A stretch of DNA of 10,083 nt from UBA12088 sp041920275 (GTDB lineage: Bacteria; Patescibacteriota; Minisyncoccia; Phycocordibacterales; UBA12088). How positions within the stretch are numbered: position 1 is the stretch's first letter; every line of letters begins with the position of its first letter. This document shows, one piece after another, positions 4,970 to 10,083 of the stretch. The position numbers and the translations under genes were made by a program. The notes beneath the pieces were generated by a model. That model was not told the origin of the DNA and searched no databases. It worked only from the letters and a program-made list of their open reading frames with translations. The stretch is from positions 1 through 10,083 of the forward strand of contig JAYRSE010000016.1 in assembly GCA_041920275.1 (NCBI GenBank), in the 5' to 3' direction.

Positions 4970-7378
4970 CTATTCGGAGAGTTGCTCGGGACGACCATTT
5001 TCTTGTGACTCCGGTGTCACTTCGGTGATCGGAAGACTGTCTCGCTCCTGTATGTCCGCAGCGGGAGTCGACGAGGCAAAGACGGTCAGAGGGGCATTTC
5101 CTGCACGCAGGTTCGAAATGATAGCACGCACCTCATTGTTTTCAGGATTCGTTTCAAGCACCTTTTCGAACTCGGCGATCGATTCGTTCGTTCTTTCCAA
5201 GCGCCAGTAGGTCAAGCCAAGGAAGTACCGCGCATTCGCATACTCGTTCGCCAAACGTACCGCCTGGGAAAGTGCCGTTTCCGCATTCTTGTAGTCGCCC
5301 GCACCATAGTGCAGAAGTCCGAGCTGGAAGAACGCGACGGGGTTCTTGGGCTCGAAAAGCGTGATGGCGTGCACTGAATTGATGGCATTTGCGACATCGT
5401 TCGATTCGAGTTGGAGTTGCGCAAGGAAGAATATAGCGTCAGTGTAACTTCTGCGCATGGAGATGGCCTGCTCAACGTACACCCGCGCTTGTTCGATGTT
5501 GCCTTGCGAACGCTCAAGGGTTGCAAGAGCAAGAAGGAGATCGGGTGCACCCGGACGCATCTCGATCGCTCTCTGGTAGGCACCTATCGCACTTTCGGCA
5601 CTTCCATCGATGTTGAGTGTGGATATGGATTGGTACTTACTCGCAAGATTAGACCAGTTGCGATAGTTCTTCGGACCCCTTTCGGTCGCCTCGGTGGCGT
5701 TCGCGATCGTCCTCGCCAAAAGTGACTTGAGTCTTTCCTGGGCCTCAGCATCTTCCAACCGAGAGTTGAGCAAAACATTTATACGATAAAGATCAATGTC
5801 GCTCAAAATGCGATAATATTCATCCTTCGGATACAGTGCGGTGGCCCGAATGATCATTTGTTCTCCTTCGTCGACCTTCTTTTCGGAATTGATCACACGC
5901 ATCGCTTCATTGAATCGCACTTCGGCGAAAAAGCGGGTCGAGAAACCGTACACCCCCCCTATGGCAACAAGCAAAACGAGTGTCAGAAGAAGAGTTGTAA
6001 GAAAGCCGATACGCGGGTTCTTCCTGAAGGATAGCGTTACAAACGTGGAAGGATTTTCAGGACGGATAAGCGAGGCCAAAAACACTCCCGTGAACACGAA
6101 CGCGATCAGTACCAACGCAGGTGAGGGTACCTGAATGATGGCGATCATCCAGAGATAAACGGCACCAAACCATGCGACTGTTCGAACGTACCTTGCGAGG
6201 TCACTATCCTTGCTTTGCGGGGAGATCAGGAATGTCTTGAATCCCATCCACAGAAGAGACGCGAAGAACAGCAACCATGCCACCACACCGACCAATCCCG
6301 TCGATACGATGCTGGTGGGAATGAAACCGACTCCGTACGGGAAATCATGACGCCAGAACATGGTCGCGTGTATCTCGCTCGGGATATGCTTGGACCACTG
6401 GTATTGAAACGACCCGGGACCGGCACCGAATATCATGTTGTCGGCGAGAGCGCTTCTCCCGACCGAAACAGTGCTCTGCCACGAAGGTCGAATCTCCAGT
6501 TCGCCGACATCCGCCCATTTTGAGGGTAACTCGGTCACCGTCATCGGACCGAAGAGAAAGATCGCCGCGACGATGAGGGTCGCGAGTGCGGCAAAGGAAA
6601 TCCCCTTCTTGGCTTCCACACCGGACATGTATGCGGTGGAGATGCTGTAGACGAAACATCCGAGTCCGAACAGGCCGATGATCCACCACAGTACCGTCAG
6701 GTTCACCACCGAACAGAAAAAGAGAGAGAGCGCGAGTACGACCCCGAGAATAGCCCGCACGATGGCGGTGACAGGCAGGGCCAAAAGAGAGATCAGCGTA
6801 AAGATGATGATGACACCGAAGAAGACAGCGAGGTCATTGAGTGTCCCAAGGAGCGAGAGTGAGGTAAGTATCACCCCGGAAGCTTCCACTGCAGGACGTG
6901 CAAAAAAGAGTACTATCTGAATGATGCTCAGGGTGGTTGCGCTCGCAAGCATGGTGAGGTACAAGCCGAGAATGCGTTGCTGTGAGCGCAGCAATACGGC
7001 ACTAACGGTAAGCACAAGTGCGCCCACGGCGAAGAATGCAAGACTGTCCATACTGAGCATAGACCCGAACATGGACTTACCATCCCCCGCAAAAAGAGTG
7101 GATATCAAATACGCCAACGGTAGCAACCACACGAGCCCAAGTAGCGAATACTTGGGGATTGTAAGCTCTTGTCGTTGAATGAGTGCGGCCGCGGCACACA
7201 TTGCGGTGAGAAGAAGCAGCACACCTCCGATCGCCAATTTGACCGTGGAAGGAGAGACCGCAGCCCAGGTGTATGTGAGAAGAGGAAGTAGAAAGGTCGA
7301 AATGAGGAGTGTATAGTACGCAAACGAATCGAGACGCTCGTTCTCTTTTTTCCCCATCAAATTCTTAAAGATATTCAT
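4970..7378 (-). CDS. O-antigen-ligase-like membrane protein with C-terminal TPRs
   Basis: 802 aa. The first half (about residues 18-480) is polytopic, with around 12 hydrophobic helices. Between helices lies a long loop with SVGRSALADNMIFGAGPGSF (305-324), matching the Wzy/WaaL-type pattern of a polar loop with G-x-G-x-F. The second half is soluble. It has recognisable tetratricopeptide repeats at about 594-627, 628-661, 662-695, 696-729 and 730-760 (for example SIAEFEKVLETNPEN), then a Pro/Ser/Glu-rich tail. The Wzy_C/WaaL superfamily joins or polymerises lipid-linked glycans on the outer face of the membrane; the TPRs probably bind partner proteins there. The ATG at 7378 has no Shine-Dalgarno sequence. 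The 5-nt gap to the flippase gene suggests one functional unit. Substrate and exact reaction cannot be told from sequence, and a non-enzymatic scaffold role is possible. Confidence 0.85.
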   Translation of the reverse strand: MNIFKNLMGKKENERLDSFAYYTLLISTFLLPLLTYTWAAVSPSTVKLAIGGVLLLLTAMCAAAALIQRQELTIPKYSLLGLVWLLPLAYLISTLFAGDGKSMFGSMLSMDSLAFFAVGALVLTVSAVLLRSQQRILGLYLTMLASATTLSIIQIVLFFARPAVEASGVILTSLSLLGTLNDLAVFFGVIIIFTLISLLALPVTAIVRAILGVVLALSLFFCSVVNLTVLWWIIGLFGLGCFVYSISTAYMSGVEAKKGISFAALATLIVAAIFLFGPMTVTELPSKWADVGELEIRPSWQSTVSVGRSALADNMIFGAGPGSFQYQWSKHIPSEIHATMFWRHDFPYGVGFIPTSIVSTGLVGVVAWLLFFASLLWMGFKTFLISPQSKDSDLARYVRTVAWFGAVYLWMIAIIQVPSPALVLIAFVFTGVFLASLIRPENPSTFVTLSFRKNPRIGFLTTLLLTLVLLVAIGGVYGFSTRFFAEVRFNEAMRVINSEKKVDEGEQMIIRATALYPKDEYYRILSDIDLYRINVLLNSRLEDAEAQERLKSLLARTIANATEATERGPKNYRNWSNLASKYQSISTLNIDGSAESAIGAYQRAIEMRPGAPDLLLALATLERSQGNIEQARVYVEQAISMRRSYTDAIFFLAQLQLESNDVANAINSVHAITLFEPKNPVAFFQLGLLHYGAGDYKNAETALSQAVRLANEYANARYFLGLTYWRLERTNESIAEFEKVLETNPENNEVRAIISNLRAGNAPLTVFASSTPAADIQERDSLPITEVTPESQENGRPEQLSE

Positions 7379-7433
7379 ACTGCTTGTGTGGCGATTACGC
7401 AGGTGGATAAATGTTGATTGCGATCAGGTATAC

Positions 7434-7439
7434 ATTGTA
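7434..7439 (-). promoter_or_regulatory. Candidate -10 box upstream of the ligase-like gene
   Basis: TACAAT on the minus strand, in the 102-bp gap before the gene, would give a leader of about 50 nt. The best -35 is a poor TTGCGC at 18-bp spacing. Because the flanking genes run in the same direction, read-through from upstream remains an alternative. Confidence 0.35.
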
Positions 7440-7455
7440 CTCGAGATGTCCGCCT

Positions 7456-7471
7456 GTGCGCAAACGCGCAC
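7456..7471. other. GC-rich hairpin after the Gmad2 gene
   Basis: GTGCGC-AAAC-GCGCAC is a perfect 6-bp GC-rich stem 9 nt past the stop of the Gmad2-domain gene. It has no T run on the minus strand. It may be a weak terminator or a 3'-end stabiliser, and it overlaps the region where a -35 for the next gene would lie. Confidence 0.35.
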
Positions 7472-7480
7472 GGGGACTCT

Positions 7481-8620
7481 CTACTCGGCCTCAATTCCGA
7501 ACTTGACCGGTATACTGTGTTCCGTAACGGCACTTGCACTCGATGCGGGCTTGAACACCAGCGCGCCAGACGTTGCGGTTCCCGGATCGAACGAAAGAGT
7601 GGCCACGAAAGGTACCAACTCGGAAACATCATTCGCCACGGCGGCATCAGCACGAACGTCGGCGATCGTGACGATGTTCCCCACTTCATCAGTTAGCACG
7701 ACGGAGAACAACGAGTCTTCCGCGAACCACCGCGCGTCCGCAACCCCCCGAACGACAAGCGGACTTGCGACCGAAGCATTCGCGAGCGGTTCGGTCACCA
7801 GAATGTCTGAACGTGAGTCCTGTTGCGGAGACACCACCCCTTCGGACGATTCGTTCATCCCGGACTTCTCCCGGTCATCGACAAAGGTAAAGGATAGCAG
7901 TACTCGTTCCAACAAAGTTCGAGCGCTCGGATCCACAAAGCCGAAACGTCTTGCATGGTCGCCGACAGTGGGGTCGTACGAGTCGAGCGGTATCGTTTCG
8001 GCACCTCGCCGATACTCCACCTCCTCTTCGGCGATCGGCAGGCGTGCGAAAATGGTGCCACTTGCGTTCCATGTCGCAGGAAACATCTCAAAGTGAACGA
8101 TCGTTGCCCACGACTGTGCCGTACCTTCAAGCACAAGGTCTTGCGCACTGGCGCCGGCGATCGGCAGGATGACAGTGCTCGGACCCTTTTTTTCGCCTAC
8201 GACATTCTCTCGAGGTCCTCGCGGGCGAATGTGTATCGCGTTCGGTGCCATGTCCTCAAAACGGTCGACATCACGACCGGTACTTGTGCCGGATATATCA
8301 CCGCGCGCATCATACACAACAACCGACGGAGTGTCGCTCGCCACATGCTCTTTCACCGCCCAACCTTCGGGATACCGTATCGAGAACTGGAGATCGGTGT
8401 TCGTGTACGTCGCCCAACCCTCATACGGATCAGTCTCTACAACCACCTCATTCGTGGCAACATCCACATCCGAGAGCGCCGGTATTGGTTGCTGTTTTTT
8501 GTATCCGATGAGCACCAACACCGCAACACCCGCAAGGATGGCGACCGCGAGCCCCAACAAAGTGAGCGCGACAACATTACCCGCCTCTTCGTGTCGGTGA
8601 CGAATGAATGAACGTTTCAT
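7481..8620 (-). CDS. Membrane-anchored surface protein: PsbP-like region + Gmad2 domain
   Basis: 379 aa. A basic N-terminus precedes one membrane helix (about 16-39, VALTLLGLAVAILAGVAVLVLIG). A region at about 68-245 begins YTNTDLQFSIRYPEGW, the opening typical of PsbP/DUF1795-type folds (a hydrophobic strand, then YP-x-GW). After an acidic/Ser linker, residues 272-376 match the Gmad2 immunoglobulin-like pattern: ILVTEPLANASVASPLVVRG, ADARWFAEDSLFSVVLTDEVG, and a GALVFKPASSAS...IPVKF ending. Gmad2 was named from spore-germination proteins but is widespread in non-sporulating bacteria as an extracytoplasmic binding or adhesion fold. The protein is therefore probably held on the outer face of the membrane. 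The ATG at 8620 lacks a Shine-Dalgarno sequence. It follows the upstream membrane-protein gene by 30 nt and is likely cotranscribed with it. No catalytic motif is visible. Confidence 0.85.
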   Translation of the reverse strand: MKRSFIRHRHEEAGNVVALTLLGLAVAILAGVAVLVLIGYKKQQPIPALSDVDVATNEVVVETDPYEGWATYTNTDLQFSIRYPEGWAVKEHVASDTPSVVVYDARGDISGTSTGRDVDRFEDMAPNAIHIRPRGPRENVVGEKKGPSTVILPIAGASAQDLVLEGTAQSWATIVHFEMFPATWNASGTIFARLPIAEEEVEYRRGAETIPLDSYDPTVGDHARRFGFVDPSARTLLERVLLSFTFVDDREKSGMNESSEGVVSPQQDSRSDILVTEPLANASVASPLVVRGVADARWFAEDSLFSVVLTDEVGNIVTIADVRADAAVANDVSELVPFVATLSFDPGTATSGALVFKPASSASAVTEHSIPVKFGIEAE

Positions 8621-8650
8621 AAACGAATACCGAACCCGAAGAATCGTGTA

Positions 8651-8992
8651 CTACTTCGACAACGTGGGATGTCCTTTCTTCGGGGCACTCGAAACAGCAC
8701 GATCTTTTGAACCGAAACGTGCTTGTATTGCATGATACACCCACTCGACCATACCTCCCAACACATACGCCACGCTAACATTGAGCAATATGAACACCGG
8801 GTACATCGCCGCGGGAAATTTTAGGCCAAGGTCGTTAACCAGTATGAACGCCCACGGCAGTATCGGCCAGATTATGGCGACACTGCATGTCTCATCGCCG
8901 CAACCCAATGCGTACGCATAACTGCCGATTGCGAAAAGAGTATATAGCACGACGCAAACAGATCCGACGCGAGAATCAAATACCCGTTCCAT
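8651..8992 (-). CDS. Small three-helix membrane protein, unknown function
   Basis: 113 aa from the ATG at 8992. Hydrophobic helices lie at about 8-29, 36-54 and 62-84. A short loop with two cysteines (CGDETC, 31-36) lies between the first two; if extracytoplasmic, the cysteines could form a disulfide. The tail is basic and polar (ARFGSKDRAVSSAPKK...). I do not recognise a family. An open frame extends to 9088, but the added residues are not membrane-like and would span the promoter at 9000-9027, so the shorter start is preferred. The predicted transcription start falls at or next to this ATG, so the mRNA may be leaderless. The next gene starts 30 nt past the stop and probably shares the transcript. 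Confidence 0.72.
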   Translation of the reverse strand: MERVFDSRVGSVCVVLYTLFAIGSYAYALGCGDETCSVAIIWPILPWAFILVNDLGLKFPAAMYPVFILLNVSVAYVLGGMVEWVYHAIQARFGSKDRAVSSAPKKGHPTLSK

Positions 8993-8999
8993 ACACCCT

Positions 9000-9027
9000 A
9001 TAGTACGTCCATTCTCAAGAACGTCAA
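9000..9027 (-). promoter_or_regulatory. Sigma-70-type promoter for the small membrane-protein gene
   Basis: On the minus strand TTGACG (9027-9022, five of six consensus bases) and TACTAT (9005-9000, four of six) are separated by 16 bp. The expected start, seven bases past the -10 box, is 8993 or 8992, which is the ATG itself. This is the best -35/-10 pair in the window. Confidence 0.65.
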
Positions 9028-9105
9028 CAGTCACAGTCCTTGACCAACAAGCACAGTGTGCCACTATACGACCCTGCACGCTTCGCACACCGCCCGAAGG
9101 AAAGT

Positions 9106-9123
9106 CGGGGAGTCACACCCCCG
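9106..9123 (-). terminator. Weak hairpin after hsp20
   Basis: CGGGG and CCCCG pair across an 8-nt loop just past the hsp20 stop. There is no T run, only ACTTTCC. It may end or stabilise the hsp20 mRNA. The independent promoter at 9000-9027 suggests that transcription is at least partly separated here. Confidence 0.3.
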
Positions 9124-9127
9124 GCAC

Positions 9128-9544
9128 CTATTTTTTCACGACCACCTTCACTTTCCCCGCCTTCTTCTCCTCCATTTTTGGCAAGACGATCTTCAAAACA
9201 CCGTCTTTATATTCCGCAGTCACCTTTGCCTCACTTACCGGCGCGGGCAAACGCAACGCGCGCTCGAAACTGCCACGGTGAATCTCCTTGCTGTAAAACT
9301 GCTTGGTCTTGCGCTCCTTCTCCTCCTCGCGTTTTCCGGTAATACGCAGGTAGTTGCCCTCGACCGACACGTCGATCTTGTCGGCCTCGATACCCGGCAC
9401 GCTCATCTCGGCGATGATGTTACCACCATCCTCATACATGTCGACGGCCATATCTCCGAATGTCGCATGCGAAACGCCCATCGCGGGCAGATCGCTAAAG
9501 AAACGATCGAACTCACCGAACGGTTCCCATTTTACGATAGCCAT
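9128..9544 (-). CDS. Hsp20/alpha-crystallin small heat-shock protein
   Basis: 138 aa, a normal length for a bacterial sHsp. The N-terminal arm is short and aromatic (WEPFGEFDRFFSDLP, 6-20). The alpha-crystallin domain covers about 32-123: VDMYEDGGNIIAEMSVPGI, then ITGKREEE, then the signature AEYKDGVLKIVLPK (110-123). The basic tail carries a V-K-V motif (132-136), equivalent to the I/V-x-I/V oligomerisation motif. Small heat-shock proteins hold unfolding cytoplasmic proteins in a refoldable state without ATP. The start MAIVKW at 9544 was chosen because homology begins there; the in-frame extension to 9625 is AT-rich and unlike the family. There is no Shine-Dalgarno sequence, and no CIRCE element was seen upstream. 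Confidence 0.95.
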   Translation of the reverse strand: MAIVKWEPFGEFDRFFSDLPAMGVSHATFGDMAVDMYEDGGNIIAEMSVPGIEADKIDVSVEGNYLRITGKREEEKERKTKQFYSKEIHRGSFERALRLPAPVSEAKVTAEYKDGVLKIVLPKMEEKKAGKVKVVVKK

Positions 9545-9666
9545 ATGCCGATATTGGTTAAGATTAATAATGATTATGCTCAAGTATTTATACGCAGAGT
9601 GAGTAAGAAAGTTTTCATAATGCACATTGAACGAATGCTCTTAAGGACCACGATGGCAATCGACAG
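9545..9666 (-). promoter_or_regulatory. AT-rich region upstream of hsp20
   Basis: This stretch is far more AT-rich than the rest of the window near the gene (9551-9590). CATAAT on the minus strand (9578-9573) is a good -10, giving a leader of about 20 nt. TATAAA lies further upstream. No convincing -35, CIRCE inverted repeat or known thermosensor was recognised. The AT richness may itself be regulatory. Confidence 0.35.
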
Positions 9667-9930
9667 TCACCTCGATACCGCATCTTGCATACTGCTCCGG
9701 CATGCAATGATGTATTTTTGACATACGGAAGGTAACTGCCTAACACCCTCTGCATGCTTCCTCGAGACAATCCTGGCGAAGTCAACGTGTTTCGCGGCAA
9801 GAGACTTAGACTTGGGCAAACGCCACGGAGTGATCTCTTGAATAAACGACGTTGACGAAGCGACGTGTTTGAGAGCTATGGGTAGTTCTATGGAGGTATT
9901 GACAAACAAAGATCCTATGTAATTATTCAT
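9667..9930 (-). CDS. Doubtful orphan ORF, 87 codons
   Basis: The frame from the ATG at 9930 encodes MNNYIGSLFVNTSIELP... ending MQDAVSR. A GGGGAGGG lies 12 nt upstream, the strongest Shine-Dalgarno-like sequence in the window though rather far from the start. There is no membrane helix or known motif. The product is basic, with a K/R-rich middle (WRLPKSKSLAAKHVDFARIVSRKHAEG), which could suit nucleic-acid binding; that is speculation. It uses ATA, AGG and CTA codons more freely than the well-supported genes here. It starts 31 nt after the stop of the partial gene at the right edge, so it could be its operon partner. It may equally be chance. Confidence 0.33.
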   Translation of the reverse strand: MNNYIGSLFVNTSIELPIALKHVASSTSFIQEITPWRLPKSKSLAAKHVDFARIVSRKHAEGVRQLPSVCQKYIIACRSSMQDAVSR

Positions 9931-9961
9931 ATCAGAACACAACCCTCCCCGCACCACCCAA

Positions 9962-10083
9962 CTAGGACACCTCACTGTGGATAACGAATAATTCACTGGC
10001 CCGATAATAGTTCAGACACTGACGAGGAATGTCGTTCAGATAGGACTCTATCGAACGAAGCTCGCCGTCAGATACCGTGGCAA
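9962..10083 (-). CDS. C-terminal fragment of an unidentified gene (cut by window edge)
   Basis: Reading the minus strand from the right edge, one frame is open for 39 codons to a TAG at 9962-9964. It encodes ...SDGELRSIESYLNDIP...LNYYRASELFVIHSEVS. The other two frames stop within 12 codons. The amino acid make-up is protein-like: an amphipathic E/L/R/Y-rich helix, then a strand. Only the end of the protein is visible, so no family can be named. Confidence 0.55.
   Translation of the reverse strand, partial: ATVSDGELRSIESYLNDIPRQCLNYYRASELFVIHSEVS

Noticed and set aside
9056..9721. 221-codon plus-strand frame opposite hsp20
   Set aside because: It lies antisense to a clearly conserved Hsp20 gene. 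The His/Leu-rich sequence is what the complement of lysine/glutamate codons produces.
9976..9984. Perfect DnaA-box sequence (TTATCCACA on the minus strand)
   Set aside because: It is a single site inside the coding frame of the partial gene, with no cluster, AT-rich unwinding element or dnaA/dnaN nearby. The only other near match (TTATCCACC, around 7410) is isolated. There is no support for an origin.
9667..9996. 109-codon version of the orphan ORF starting at GTG 9996
   Set aside because: Its first 22 codons overlap the end of the better-supported partial gene. The ATG at 9930 with its upstream GGGGAGGG is the more likely start if the ORF is real.

Overview
The window looks like a chromosomal segment from a small-genome bacterium, most likely of the Candidate Phyla Radiation (Patescibacteria, Parcubacteria-like). 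This is inferred from the types and layout of the genes: an FtsB/DivIC-like protein, a MurJ-like flippase with reduced catalytic residues, a polymer-ligase/TPR fusion, a Gmad2-domain surface protein, several one- to three-helix membrane proteins without clear homologues, tight spacing and few Shine-Dalgarno sequences. No marker gene for taxonomy is present. The standard genetic code works throughout, so UGA is a stop.

Left end (1-467): no protein gene. There are two copies of a 157-bp repeat with a period of 181 bp, the first cut by the window edge. Each carries a strong bidirectional terminator hairpin. The second copy runs into the 3' end of a tRNA gene on the minus strand (325-395), read here as tRNA-Trp(CCA). 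Each copy also holds a mirror image of the tRNA 3' end. The tRNA has a G1-C72 pair and A73, unlike ordinary bacterial tRNA-Trp, and its body resembles tRNA-Gly.

468-1355: an ftsB/divIC-like cell-division gene (minus) and a small anchored protein gene (plus) diverge from a region with a perfect 20-bp palindrome that puts a TATACT box on each strand. The plus-strand leader can form two mutually exclusive hairpins, one followed by a T run. A strong bidirectional terminator at 1330-1355 separates the plus gene from lepA.

1467-9544: six minus-strand genes in a row. In order of transcription: hsp20, a three-helix membrane protein, a PsbP-like/Gmad2 surface protein, a polytopic O-antigen-ligase-like protein with C-terminal TPRs, a MurJ-like lipid flippase 5 nt downstream, and lepA. 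The ligase-like and flippase genes look translationally coupled and probably act together at the cytoplasmic membrane on a lipid-linked glycan or peptidoglycan precursor. LepA acts on ribosomes and may simply share the transcript. The small membrane-protein gene has a good promoter placed so that its mRNA should be leaderless or nearly so.

Right end (9545-10083): an AT-rich region upstream of hsp20, a doubtful 87-codon orphan ORF, and the last 39 codons of a minus-strand gene entering from the right edge. Neither of the last two is recognised.
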